From Vitellaria paradoxa (taxonomy: Eukaryota > Streptophyta > Magnoliopsida > Ericales > Sapotaceae): DNA of 64,000 nucleotides. Position numbers and translations under genes: made by a program. Position 1 is the first letter of the stretch; each line of letters begins with the position of its first letter. The stretch lies in contig CM034236.1 of assembly GCA_019916065.1 (NCBI GenBank), positions 15,763,167 to 15,827,166 of the forward strand, in the 5' to 3' direction. Shown here one piece after another: positions 36,261 to 48,474 of this stretch. Under the pieces are notes generated by a model. The model was not told the DNA's origin. It did no database searches and was given only the letters and a program-made list of their open reading frames with translations.

Positions 36261-36990
36261 TCTAAAAAAATACTAAAATTATTAAAAATTAGACTTTTAA
36301 ATATACTCTTATTATTTTTTTTTTCATCTACAACCGTGTCCCCTTGGGATTGACATGTACTTCAAAATATCAAGACTTCATGATTATGACTCGTATCAAA
36401 TAATTTTCACTTTTGTAAATTCAACTTCTGAATTTTCAAAGAGAACAGGATTCTGGATGGCTGAATTAAAAAATGATTTTTTTGTTCAAAATAATAATAA
36501 AAAATGATTTTATTTTTATTGAACTGTAATCTTGTTGAAATTTGTTTTTTGAAAAGTTAAGAATTTGTATCAAAATTTTAAATATGCTGAGAAGTCTAAA
36601 GTTTGAATCCAAATGGTACAATAGAGTTTAAAGTTGATCGGAATTTCCCCAGGGACAACGTTGGTCCATCGAGCAAGATTTAAAGTTACTTAGAACAAAT
36701 CAAATTGTAAGTTGCACGAAAACTCAAGAAAGTCGCAATCTTACCTAGTGAAATTTGCAGGTGAGGTGCTGAAAACCTGAATATAACCTTTATTATTCTA
36801 GTTATTTATTTTTAAATATATATAATTTAATTAAAGATAAAATATTATTTGATACAAGTCGTAATCATGAAGTCTTGATATTTAAAAGTACATGTCAATC
36901 CCAAGGGGTAACACGGTTGTAGTTGAAAAAAAAATAATAAAGTTACATTTCAAAGTTTAATTCTTAATAATTTTTAGTATTTTTTTAAAA
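36261..36990. mobile_element. Inverted-repeat element with arms of about 160 bp
   Basis: The left arm (36261-36420) and the reverse complement of the right arm (about 36832-36990) match well. Best stretches are GTACATGTCAATCCCAAGG, AATCATGAAGTCTTGATAT and AAAAAAATACTAAAA. The spacer of about 410 bp is non-coding. Arm length suggests a MULE-like or foldback element. No target duplication is distinguishable in the AT-rich flanks. Confidence 0.7.
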
Positions 36991-38345
36991 TTAGTAGTTA
37001 AAATTTTTTAATTTATTTGGTAAAATAAGTAACAATTTTTACTAATTTTTGACAATTTTTAAGTATTTGGTAAAATTTTTGATAATTTTTGTTAACTTTT
37101 ATGTGTTTAGTAAAAATTTTGGTAATTTTTAAATTGAAGAAGTTAAGAAAAAATAAAAGATAAAATTTAGTCTTTTGTCAAAAGTCCAAATTTCAAAAAT
37201 TAATAATTTTACGCCAGAAATTGAGCTCCAAAGCATAGTAACAAAATTTTTCAAGATTTTTAATTTCCCGTGATATATTCGTGAGATTTTGATAAAAATT
37301 TAAAAACTCAATTAAATCACGAAAAATGAAAATATCACGATAACTTGCCGATAATCATGAATTTCGTGATAAATTTGCGAATCTCACGATGTTGTCCAAT
37401 TCTATCACTCTAGACTTGTCTTGTTATGCCTTACATCAATTATTAAAAATCTAAATTACCTAATATTCTTGATTTTTTTAATTTAATTAAAAATAATTAT
37501 ATATTAAACTTACTTAAATCTCACGAAGTTGTCCAATCTTCTGTCACTCTAGACTTGTCCTGTTATGTCTTACATGCACTATTAAAAACTTAAATTACCT
37601 ATTATTCTTAATTTTTTCACTTTAATTAAAAATACTTCTATATGTACATATGAGATAAATAATTATATCTTAAACTTATTTTTTAATTATAAACAATTTA
37701 TCTATACATATATGATATACATGATATAATATAATATGTATATTTATCTTTTATTATTTTAATTGGCTATGCTCAAATTGTTGAATAAGTGAATCATACA
37801 AACAAAATATTAACATTACAAAATTAACTTGTGACTCTATATTTGTTTGTTATTTGTTTGATAAATTAATTTACCTCTATAACCTAAATTTATTAAATAA
37901 AATATATTTTATCATTATAAAATTTTACAACTACACATATTATATAATAATATAAACAATTATATTTATGTACATGATAAAAATAATTTTTATAATACTT
38001 TTAAAATTTACATAAATAAGTCATCTATATTTTTACATGTTTAATAACAAACACATATATAAAAAATTGTAAGCTATGTTTTTGGCTCATTATTTTTGTA
38101 TATAATTTAATGAATAATTTTTTATCCATAAAATTACAATTCAAGATATAATAATCAAAAAAATATTATTTGATAAAAAATATTATGGTCATACAAAACT
38201 AATGATATATATTTCACCGAATTATTACTAAATTATTTCTGATATTTTTAACGGATTTAAATGTCATATTAAGATTTTTATACTTTTTTTTAAATAATTT
38301 TGAATAATTTTTGAATTACAAATTTTTTTAACTCACCAAATAATT
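36991..38345. other. AT-rich spacer, no gene seen
   Basis: The stretch contains repeated TTTGGTAAAATTTTTGATAA-like phrases at 37010-37140 that also occur near 40440-40680. A duplicated phrase, CACTCTAGACTTGTC, lies at about 37409 and 37544. No coding signature. Confidence 0.5.
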
Positions 38346-38495
38346 CTCGAACACCGAATTTTTTTTTTTTTTTTTTTTGAAAGGTGAATTTTTTTTTTTT
38401 TTTTAAGGGGAGGGAGAAGACTCGAACTCGAGTCATGAGCGGGTAGGAAAGACTCTTAACCACTGAGTTAAAGGCCACGCTCGAACACCGAATTT
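38346..38495 (-). mobile_element. tRNA-derived SINE with 16-bp target duplication
   Basis: CTCGAACACCGAATTT occurs at 38346-38361 and 38480-38495. The 118-bp insert lies on the minus strand. Its 5' part reads TAACTCAGTGGTTAAGAG, a good pol III A box, followed by GAGTTCGAGTC, a B box, at tRNA-like spacing. It ends in a poly-A tract interrupted once by TTCACCTTTC. Internal pol III promoter, A tail and a perfect duplication identify a SINE. Confidence 0.85.
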
Positions 38496-38825
38496 GTTAC
38501 TATGTACAGAAGTGTATGTGCACTGCACGTATGGTTTCCTGATCAAAATTTGACACATTTCTCTTTCAAATATCAACAAATACAACTGTGATGGATGCCG
38601 CAGAACTGTTTGACCATTCCAATATTGTGGATTGTAATCAATTCTTGACTTTTTTTTTTTTGTTTTCTTTTTCTTTTTTTTTTAATCTAAAACCAAAAAA
38701 TTTGTGAAAGTCATAATGTCAGCAGTATTGTCCGTTGTTTTCATTTTTAATTTGCTTTCCTTGCAAACTAAGACATGCTTTCACATTCAGCTAATTAATT
38801 GTGACATCAATAAGTGGTGTTATTG

Positions 38826-38870
38826 CCCCTTTGGCATTTTTTTTTTTGGTAAGTACCCCTTTGGCATTTT
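38826..38870 (-). mobile_element. Micro-insertion, probable extreme 5'-truncated SINE copy
   Basis: CCCCTTTGGCATTTT occurs at 38826-38840 and 38856-38870. The insert is only 15 bp: seven T then GGTAAGTA. In minus orientation it is TACTTACC followed by A residues. It shares T(n)GGTAAG with the insert at 10056-10072. Confidence 0.6.
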
Positions 38871-38909
38871 GATCCGCCAAACATTACAGATTACTCGTCA
38901 AATTGTCTC

Positions 38910-39296
38910 TAAGGGGTCGTTTGGGGTGAAAAAAAATAAAAAAATATATGAAAAGTGAAATTTTTTAGAATTTAGAGCGTAAAAAGTTATTTTAAAATGA
39001 TAATTGGATATTTGTGTTTGATTTTGTATAAAGTTGTTAAAAAATTATATAAAGTGACACATGACAAAATTTTAGTGGAGAATTTTAAAATTTTTAGAGT
39101 TATGTGAATTTTTTTGTACACATGTCAATCTAACTTTTAAAAAAATTTGGCAAAATTCGTTAGAACGCATTATTTTGATTTGTTCCAACAGATTTTTATA
39201 AATTTTTTAAAGCCATTGAAATTTTTTTAAGTTTGGAAAAGTTTTAAAACTTTTTAGAATTTTTTTGAGCTTTATTAGTGCTTCAAACGGTCCTTA
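38910..39296. mobile_element. MITE-like element, same family as 47253-47612
   Basis: The left end TAAGGGGTCGTTTGGGG matches the reverse complement of the right end, TAAGGACCGTTTGAAG. The interior has CGTTAGAACGCATTATTTTG followed by TGTTCCAACAGATTTT, and AAAGTGACACATGACAAAATTTTAG. These correspond to segments of 47253-47612. Non-coding. Confidence 0.6.
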
Positions 39297-39621
39297 TCCA
39301 CTTTATTTATTCTTTTTTTTTTTTCTAAACAAAAGTCAACTTGATTGTTAGCATATTGGGTCCTTATCCACTTTATTTATTCATTTTTTTTCTAAACAAA
39401 AGTCAACTTGATTGTTAGCATATTGGGTCCTTATCCACTTTATTTATTCATTTTTTTTTTTCTAAACAAAAGTCAACTTTTTTCTTTTTTAGGTAAGTGG
39501 GGAGGGGAGAGAGACACCCTAAAATTTTGAACCCGAGTGGATGAGCAGGTAAGTGAAGTCGGCTGCCACTTAGTCAAGGACCTTGCTCAAACAAAAGTCA
39601 ACTTGATTGTTAGCATATTGG
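39291..39621. repeat. Tandem repeat of 67-70 bp, three copies, the third split by a SINE
   Basis: Units start with TCCTTATCCACTTTATTTAT at 39291, 39361 and 39428 and end with GATTGTTAGCATATTGG. The third unit is interrupted at 39480-39588. The copies differ mainly in T-run length, so the array is young. The first unit begins at the last bases of the preceding MITE. Confidence 0.85.
39464..39604 (-). mobile_element. SINE inside the tandem repeat, 16-bp target duplication
   Basis: AAACAAAAGTCAACTT occurs at 39464-39479 and 39589-39604. The 109-bp insert, on the minus strand, has TGACTAAGTGGCAGCCG (A-box-like), then GGGTTCAAAA (B-box-like), and ends CACTTACCT followed by an A-rich tail. It shares with the SINE at 38362-38479 the order A box, CTCATC/CTCATG, B box and CTCCCTCCCC- or CTCCCCTCCCC-like segment. 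Confidence 0.8.
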
Positions 39622-40914
39622 TGATGACACTGTTGTACTAACAATATAACTCTATTTGAAATGATAGATTTTGATGGGATTTAGTTTTATTCAGAGAGTA
39701 TTATTCATCATTAATTATCAAAAAAAAATTATTCATCATTGTTATATTTAAAAGTAAAATAATATTTTATTGATTAGATTTGATTTGATTTCGTAATACA
39801 AATTTTAAAATTTCTATAATAGAATTGGATGAGATTTAACCTATACTTAAGATATCTAATACTTTGTTTGATTACAAAAAAATATTTAAAAACTTCTTTT
39901 TTTTTTTTAGCTTTTTTTTCTTATATGGCTTTTCCTCAGTAAAATTTAATTTTTTTTTTAGCTTTTGTTTCTTATATTGGCTTGTCCTCACTAAAATTTA
40001 ATTTTTTTAGAAGCATCTTAATTCAATTCGTAAAAAAAAATAAAAATCAAAAATTTCACGTCTATTTTAATAAAAACTATCCATTTGGATAAAAAATTAG
40101 CAAAAAAGTTGGTTTTATACTTTTTTCTAGTTTTTATCAAAATATACATGAATTTTTTTTTTAACAAATACAATTAGCATTCTTAAAAGTTACAAATTTC
40201 TTAAAAAATAATTTTTGATAAAAAAATCCATATAAAATGACAAAAGTTAGAACCTAAACGAAATCTAAATAAACGGAAAAATTTATCATTGCGCTACTTT
40301 TTAAGTTCAGGTCCTGTTTTCTGTTTGTATCTTTTATTTTTTTCATCCTTCATCCTAAATTTACACGTGTTTACCATGTATGGTTTGGTTTATTTGCGCA
40401 TGGTTAAGTTTGATTTAGCCCGCCTTTTACAGTCAAATTCTTAGTTATATTTGGCAATTTTTTAATAAAAGTTGATAGGTGAGATTTTTTGTGTGTAATA
40501 AAATAATAAATAAAAAATTTTGTAACTTTTGTAACTTTAAGTGTTTATAAAAAAATAAATAAAATTTTTACTAATTTTTGACAACTTATAGTTGTTTGGT
40601 AAAACAAATAAAATTTTTAAGTAACTTTTGATAATTTTTAAGTATTGAATAAAAATTTTAATAATTTTAAAGTTGGACTAAACTAAAATGATCGGTATAC
40701 CCCTCACCAACTCATTGAAAGTTGGTATTTTCACAATCTGCCAATTAAGTAAAATTAATAACTTTTGATGTTTTACCATACACTTGTAGCACACCAAAAA
40801 TTAATATTTTTTATTTTTTTATTCATCCAAACGGGGTCTTAGCATACACATCACTCCTTATAGTATGCATCCACCCCAAACAAAACATACGAAGATGAAT
40901 AATCTATATCTGTA
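39622..40914. other. AT-rich spacer, no gene seen
   Basis: TTTAGCTTTT-TTCTTATAT phrases are duplicated near 39908-40000. Region 40440-40840 ends in ATCCAAACGGGGTCTT, which resembles the end of a CGTTTGG-type MITE, but a matching left end is not clear. Confidence 0.45.
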
Positions 40915-40944
40915 TCTATACTACTATAAAAAGTCTGAATAGTT

Positions 40945-41405
40945 AAAAAACTTTTATTGGACACTTATACTTTTTTATTTTCATGCAATTTTAATTATAT
41001 TAAGTTATATTCCCCTAATCAATGATGATTACTCTCACATTTGTAATTGATTTTCATGCAAACTAAATTATATTCAATTATATTCCCTAATTAATGATAC
41101 ATTTGAAAAATTTTTATTGGACACTTATACTCTTTTATTTTTCATGCAATTTCAATTCTATCCAATTATATTCTTTAATCAACGATGATTACTCTTAAAT
41201 TCGTAATCAATTTTTATGCAAACCAAATTTTATCTAATTACAGTCCTTAATCAATGATACCCTTTTATTTCCATGCAATTTCAATTATATCTAATTATAT
41301 TTCCTAATCAATGATGATTACCCTCATCTTCATAACCAATTTTCATTCAAGCCAAATTATATCCGATTACATTTTCTAATAATGATGATTACTCTCCGAT
41401 TATCC
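40945..41405. repeat. Tandem repeat of about 160 bp inside the Helitron
   Basis: About 2.5 units contain GGACACTTATAC, CATGCAATTTCAATT and AATCAATGATGATTACTCT in order. Units start near 40955, 41110 and 41265. Present only near the 5' end of the element. Confidence 0.65.
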
Positions 41406-44400
41406 ATCGAAGCCCTTCCATCTTTCTTTACTTCTTAAATTGCCCTTCCTTCCTCTCTCAAATCACTCATCTCATAACCTAAGAAAATAATACTTTCATC
41501 TCTCTATGCTCTCCAAACACAATTCTTCTGCACTCTCATCACTGAATTTTCATCTCATTTCAATTCATGATAAAACTTTCATCAAAAGTGGAGTGACTGA
41601 AAAGTAAAAGATAGACCACTAGAAATAAAGTGATTGGAAAGTAGAAAACAGACCAATCAATAAATTGAAGAAGACGATCACACTAGATAGAGGTAAAACA
41701 GTTATTTGCCATTCTTGATTTTTATTTTATTCGAAATTCTAATTCATTGTATTGTCCCTAAAGACCTAAATTTTGGTTGGTTGTTTTGTAAAAACCCTAT
41801 GTGATGAGTAATGTGTGTTTTGCTATTAAGAATTTGTTGAATAACTTTTTTAGCTTCTAATTTTCATTAGTAGTGACTTGCAATGTTTTTTTAATCTTTT
41901 CTATTTTGTTCTATAATTTTTTAATGAATACGAATAATATACCTAAAAATTATTTTAAAAAACTAAATTTTTTTGTATCTAAACCAAACTTAAGTTACAG
42001 GTCTGATTAGTCTCGCAATAAAACTTTTATCTGACTAACAATACCAAGTCCTAACTTAAAACTAATAAAAAAATAAAAGCAACAAAGGAAAAAATATAAT
42101 TTTTTTTTGTATGAAAAATATTTAAAAAATTAGTGAGATCCAAATTTTAACTTACCTTTTTTCCTCTTTTCATCTGAAATTGAATCGAAAATGAAAAGCA
42201 GGAAAGAAATTCTTTCTTTATCTTTCTTTTCCTTTATTTTTGCCTTAAACCAAACTCAACATCAAAAAATAATTAACCCAACGAGATACTTTCTTTTAGC
42301 ATGAGATCGTTTGATTTTATCTAGTAAGGAGTCAACACATTGTTTATAAGTAAAATATACTAGATTTAGTTGATTACATTATATGTCATTTTTGAAAACA
42401 TACATTTTGGATACCAATAAGCAATAGGTTTAAAGTTGCATGTAAAAATTTTATTTCTTCAGGGTATGATTCTTATTTTTGAATGAATTTTGGACTAATA
42501 TATTTTAAAAGCGAATCAAATACATTGTTATGTGTTTTGCTTATATTACAAAAATGAATTAGGTTTAAAGAAAAATTTAGCAATTATTAAATTATGAAAA
42601 TTGTTCTTCACAAAATCTTTGATAGTTGTAGTGGATAGAAGTCATTATAGTGACAGAATTAATTTTATAATATATAATAGAAGTATATTATTATTTTTCT
42701 AATTTTGTGAACCAACCAATAAGATTATAAAGGCTTAGAATTTTTGCTATTTATTTTAAATTTATTATATCTAAATTTATATTTTTTTATCCATTTGAAT
42801 TTTTATTTGGATGTATGAAATATAATTTTTTTTAGATAAATTTCTATGAAATGCATTTATATTCGCATATATGTATAGGTGTGTCCGATATATGTAAGTA
42901 ATTATATTTAGCAGCATGTGTTTCTACCGGTGGTGAGGGGGGGCATTGTTTATTGGTTAAAAGGTATGACAAAGAATTAATTTTGTGGGGGAGACCAAGG
43001 ATTGGCATATGAAAATTTTAAATTTTTGTATGATATTTAGAGGTATATTGATGGGGGACTTTATAGGGTGCATGTATCCATGTGGAGAAAAAGAAAGGGG
43101 GAGTTCCTTGACCTGAATATTTTAATCCCTTCCCCACAATTTTTTAAGCTTTTACTTCATACTTGAGACTCACACACACTCTTTTCTACCCATTTTCTTC
43201 CTTTTTGTTTGAGCTAGTAAAAAGAAAGGAAATTTTTTGTACCAACCCAAAATGATTGGGAAATACTAGCAAGAGATAAGTCAAGTAGTGAAGCATGGGG
43301 TTAGGATCGCCAAAGAGTATTTTAGAAGGCCAACTTGAGTTGGTAGTAATTTTGGTGTTTCATATACATTCTGTCAACCTGTATATCTGATGTAGGTGGG
43401 GTTTTATACTTATAAGAGGATTTTCTTTATCATAAATGTGTATACACATATAGACACATATGTACAGTAGAGATTAGACATGTATGCCGAGTACAATTCG
43501 TGAAATCCATAATATATGTTTGATATGTATATGTGTATATATGTTTTAATTAGAAATTTACAAAATCTATACTTTGCGAAGATACATGTTCATATGAATA
43601 TATATATATGATTATGTTTTCTTTTAATAAAAGATAATTCTATGTTGTTGAGAAGGATTTGTAAATTCTATGATATGAATCTTTGTTTTTTTTTTTTTTT
43701 AGTTGTAAGAGGCTATCACGTTGTATAAATTTATTTTGAGAATATGATATTATGAGGTCATGTTTTGATTATGAGAATATAAATTCGGATGATTGATATC
43801 TATATTTGTTCCATGGTAAAAATCACCAATAAATTTTACTAAATTCCATGTTCTAGTACAACCGTCTAGATAATGTGTACCAACGTCTGAATGATAATCT
43901 ACATAGCTACTGTTGTTCGGACAATGGATACCAATATCCAAACGAAGTATGCATTTGAGTAACTTCCATCCTTTTTCGTCCAACCTTTTTCTAAATGTCT
44001 CTAATCAACATAAGATGTAAAAAAAAAAAAAATGCCTTCTCAAATACCTTTTTACCTATATAAGACATGAAATGATTTTTCAATTGAGATTTATGTATTT
44101 ATTTACTTGTTTAAAATGTAATCTTATCCTATTTGATTGGAATGCCTTCAAAATTCTTCTATGATTGTTTTGAGTTAAAGAGATCCCTAAAGTTAATTGA
44201 CTATGTATATCTTGAATTAATTTCATGTGTATTTATGAAAGTTTGTTTACTTTATTAAACTTATACATGTTTTGGGCAACATGAAACTTAAACCTGGGAG
44301 AAATCATTTCATAAAATTTATTAAATTGAAGGATGAACACATGAACCTAAATTAGGAAAAACTTTTGTGTATGATGTACTGTTGATAATAAAACGTATGA

Positions 44401-45269
44401 TTTGATATTGATTTTTGATATTAGGGCCATAAAGAGTACTGAGATTTTAGTGCCTAAGGGTCGTAAACTCCAAAACCTGTATAGGATGGTATAGTATAGC
44501 CAGTAGGTTAAAAACCTACAAAATGTATATACGACTTACATTGGTGTATATTAATATTGGGATTGCGGGACCGATTTATCTTCTAAGGCAAGATGAGATG
44601 GATTGGGACTGCAGGACCAGGACTGAGTACGTTTGGAACTGCGAGACCAGTTGTACCCTACGGTTTCGCCCTGGGGATTATTTTGGATTTAGTTTTGCAA
44701 CCACAGACTAACCTTGCAGAGTACATAACCCCTAGTATGATATTAATATATATATATATTGAGACGTGATTGTGATGATAGAGATTGTTTTAGCATAAAA
44801 CTACGTAATCATGTCTAAGTAACTGTTTAATTTAGAATAGTATGTTTAAAATGGAAATTGTGATATCATTGTGAAATTGATGAAAGAGGTTATTTAGTTA
44901 ATGTCGATTAAATGTTTAAATGCCTTGCATGATAAAGAAACATATTCTTACATGCTTATTTCTGAGTACACGTGATCTTGTGCTCACCCCTACAACTGAT
45001 CTTGAAGGGTCAGATACTCATGACAAACCTGTGAGGTAGGGCAGCTAGTCATGATTTGCTGTACTTCTATTTCATGTATTTGAATGTATTGAATATTAAT
45101 TTTGGGCCTGGTTTGAGGCATGTAATTGTGTAGCCCTTTTGTGACAAGTTTTATGCTAAATCAGCAACGAGTTTATTCTTTCAAATTAAAATTCTATTTT
45201 AAATATAGTTTGGAGATTTAAATGAAACTAGAAAAAATTCAATGTAAAAAGAATATAAAGATACTGCCA

Positions 45270-45520
45270 TAGATTTATTGATTAAAGTTATTTGAAATTT
45301 GAAATTTTATTATTTTTTAATTTAAATATGTAAAATAAATAGTATACACCGATATACATTTGTTTAGTAAAATTATTTTAAATTTTAACGTTTTATTATT
45401 TTTTAATTTAAATGTATAAAAGAAATAGTGTACACTGATATAAATTTATTTATTAAAATTAATTTAAATTTTAAATTTTTATTATTTTTTAATTTAAATA
45501 TATAAAAAAATAATATACAC
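45270..45520. repeat. Short tandem repeat before the Helitron 3' hairpin
   Basis: A phrase of about 100 bp with TTTTATTATTTTTTAATTTAAAT and ATAGTATACACCGATATA occurs about 2.5 times, the last copy running into the terminal hairpin. Confidence 0.6.
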
Positions 45521-45797
45521 GTGCATTGCACGTACATTATAGCTAGTGCATTCTACACGTGCAAACAACCATTATTGTATCTTATATTGTGAAATGATAG
45601 CATTTATAAAATATAAATATATAATAATATATAAGTACATAAAATATATTACAAATTATATATTTTTAAATATTTTGAGCTTACAAGCTCAAGCACACGC
45701 CCCCCAAAGAAACAATAAGATGGACTTTAATTGATCTAGCGGTCCGAGTTTAAAATGTTTAACCTCTGTTTTGTTTTATTTGACGGGATGATTTGAG

Positions 45798-46216
45798 ATA
45801 AGGGTGGAAACGAACCAAATCGTTCGCGAGTTACTCGAGTTCGGCTCAAAAAAAGTTCGGTTCGAACTTGATTCGTGAGTTAAATGAGCTCGAACTAAGC
45901 TTAATTTTTGGCTCGTTTTGGATTCGAGCTCGAGGTCGAACCTAGAGAAACTCGGCTCGAAAACTAACGAGCAGGCTCAGTTAGAATAATATATATTTTT
46001 TTAATAATATTTTTATTATATTTTTTAAATATATTATATTTTAAATCAAAACGATGCCCTTTTTGTTTAATTGAACTATTCACGAGCTTAATCGAACTTA
46101 AATCCTTCTTTATCGAGTCAAGCTCGAGCTTGTATAAAAGCTCGAATCGAGCTTGAGCTCGAGCTCAGTATAAAAAGTTCAAGCATGTTAAAGTTCGACT
46201 CATTTTTACCCCTAAT
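45798..46216. mobile_element. MITE-like element with CTCGAGCTCGA-rich interior
   Basis: The left end GATAAGGGTGGAAACGAA pairs loosely with the reverse complement of the right end, AATTAGGGGTAAAAATGA. The interior is rich in GAGCTCGA and TTCGGCTCG words and can fold on itself. Fragments of the same family occur near 12360-12720 and 17300-17760. Non-coding. Confidence 0.5.
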
Positions 46217-46354
46217 TTGAGATAAGTTTTACTTTTTAAGTTTTGTCAGGGGTATTTCTATATATGCAAAAACAAAATATTTGTGTTGTATGCATTTGTA
46301 ACTATACATTACTAGCAGGTGAATGAAAAATAGTCTGTCAATATTACCTTGCTT

Positions 46355-46624
46355 AGGGTCGTTCGGCGGATTTAAAAAAAATAAAAAGTTTAAAATAACT
46401 TTTTCCAATTTTTTTAATTTTTAAATTTTTTTTTACCAAACACAAACATAATTTTTATCAAAATTTTTTAATTTTTATTAATTTTTTCAATTTTCTTTAA
46501 CTCTTTTAAATTTTTATAAATTTTTATCAAATATCTAATTAACTACTAAAGTGCTCAGTCTCAAAACTTCACATGTAAAGTTGCTTTTTTTTTTTTTTTT
46601 AAAGTAAACTCAAACGGCCCGGCA
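46355..46624. mobile_element. MITE-like element with GGGTCGTT / GGGCCGTT ends
   Basis: The left end TAGGGTCGTTCGGCGG matches the reverse complement of the right end, GCCGGGCCGTTTGAGTT. The interior of about 240 bp is A/T runs. Confidence 0.5.
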
Positions 46625-47252
46625 TTTCTAATTAGGGTGATGTTGTATTAATTAGGTAACTTCTATAAAAAGTTAGTGGAAAAGCCACGTGGTAAATTTT
46701 AATTTAAAAAAATTAATAAAAGTCACAAAATTTTAGATTTTTTTTAATAAACATTCTAGATATATTACAGGGGTTTTGTTGGTAAAAAATAATTAAAATT
46801 TATCAAAATTTATCAAATTTTTTATACTTTCTTTTAACTAAATTTTATTACGTGTTATTTTCACATCACATTCTCGTATTTTTATTATACTTTTTTATGC
46901 TATCTGAACACCACCGTGGTTTGCTGACCCTTTTCCCAACTCCCCCATTATTTTTTGTTTCTGTAAATTAAAAAAAAAAAAAATTCTGAAAACACGCCAA
47001 ACCAGGTACGTGCTTTGACTTTCTTGGGTTCTCTCCAAAATGTTTACTTCAGAAGAGAGATTCAAAGTTTGAATGGTCAAATACGTACAGCCACCAATCA
47101 GCATTCATTGGGCCAACCAGCTTTGCTGTACGGTATTCCTGGTGTCATATGCGCGTGCATGTTCCGGCTACGACTCAAAAACCTTACCTTGTCCTCCCTT
47201 AGAAGGCCACGCTTGTAAATATCAATGGAAGAATTATATATATATATATATA
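46625..47252. other. Spacer, no gene seen
   Basis: AT-rich on the left; 47000-47220 is more mixed in composition, with short overlapping ORFs lacking any domain. Confidence 0.45.
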
Positions 47253-47612
47253 GAGGCTTCGTTTGTAGCCTCAAAAAAATTCAAAAAAATTCAAAAGTTG
47301 ACACGGTCTGCCGCTGACACATTTATCAAAAAATTTGAAATGTCGTTGGAACGCACTATTTTGGTCCGTTCCAACAGATTTTACCAAAATTAAAAAAAAA
47401 GTGATCTGACACGTGTACAAAAAAATACACAAAACTCCAAAATTTTTTAAAATCTTCCACTAAAATTTTGACACGTGTCACTTTATATACTTTTTAACAA
47501 TTTTATATCAAATCAAATAAAACATTCAATAAGCATTACACAATAATTTTAAAATACACTCTTGAAAATTTTTAAAAATTTTTAGATTTAATTGAGACTC
47601 TAAACGCACCCA
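47253..47612. mobile_element. MITE-like element, same family as 38910-39296, opposite orientation
   Basis: The left end GGCTTCGTTTGTAGCCTC pairs with the reverse complement of the right end, GGGTGCGTTTAGAGTCTC. The interior has CGTTGGAACGCACTATTTTG then GTTCCAACAGATTTT, and TTTTGACACGTGTCACTTTA, matching 38910-39296 partly in reverse complement. Confidence 0.6.
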
Positions 47613-48474
47613 TATATATCCCAGATCCTCTAAAATTAAACAAATAAAAAAATTAAATATATATAAAAGTTATCACTGTTATGATATTCTATTCTGCAAC
47701 TTTTTTTTTTTTATGTGCAGTGTTTGGCTCCGTTTCACGTGGTAAAAATTTTTGAAAATTTTTTAGAAATTTTAAAAATTTATTTATTTTTTACTTTATT
47801 GTATAAATTATAATAATAAATACAAACCCAAAAAACTCCACGGTGGATGAAAAAAAAAAGTTAAATTTGTCTTTTTAAAAATAAAACTAATTTTTTTAAA
47901 TACGTACAAGAGATCTTGCTTGTACGAAAGTATCTTTTTTTTAATAATTATTTTCATTAAATATTAATAATATATGTAAAAACTATTAAACAAAAGTAGA
48001 TAAATTTAATTTTTGATTAAAAAAATCATAGAAAATTAAAAAGTAACAGAAGAGAAACAGAGCCTATTTGGACTGTCTTGATTTTTCTTAAATTAAGACT
48101 TAAGGATCCAACGAGAAAGCAAGTGCATGATAGCGGACAAGATTCCTGCTTAAAATCTAATTTGTCAATGGAGTTGGGAAAGCCCTCTGTCGCTTTGGCG
48201 CCACTTTTACACTATGAAAATTAATAGACAATTAAAATGGGTTGTAATTAATTAATTAATTCATATTAAATTGTTTGGTGGTAAAATCTTAGAGGCAATA
48301 GTAGCAAAACATAAGTTAGTAATTTTTATTAAGGCCATATGTGATGAAAGTATGTGTTTATTTTTATCTGAGTAGTTAAAAATAATCGTGTTTAATTTAA
48401 TTTATTTTTTTTTATGAAAATAGATATAAAAAAGAAGAAGGGAGAGAAGCCCTACTGATACATTATCATACTAT
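47613..48474. other. AT-rich spacer, no gene seen
   Basis: T and A runs with one mixed patch at 48060-48200. No ORF of note. Confidence 0.45.

Larger units (their letters stand above)
40915..45546 (+). mobile_element. Non-autonomous Helitron, about 4.6 kb
   Basis: The 5' end TCTATACTACTATAAAAAGT follows an A. The 3' end has the palindrome ACGTGCATTGCACGT (7-bp stem), then ACATTATAG and CTAG followed by T. TC start, near-terminal hairpin, CTRR end and insertion between A and T are the Helitron rules. No Rep/helicase coding was found. The interior holds a tandem repeat at the 5' side, LTR-like sequence around 42900-45130, and about 2.5 copies of a 100-bp repeat just before the hairpin. Confidence 0.8.

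Noticed and set aside
43750..43983. Minus-strand ORF of 77 codons inside the Helitron, considered as captured gene
   Set aside because: No domain and no splice-like structure; the region looks like LTR or spacer sequence.
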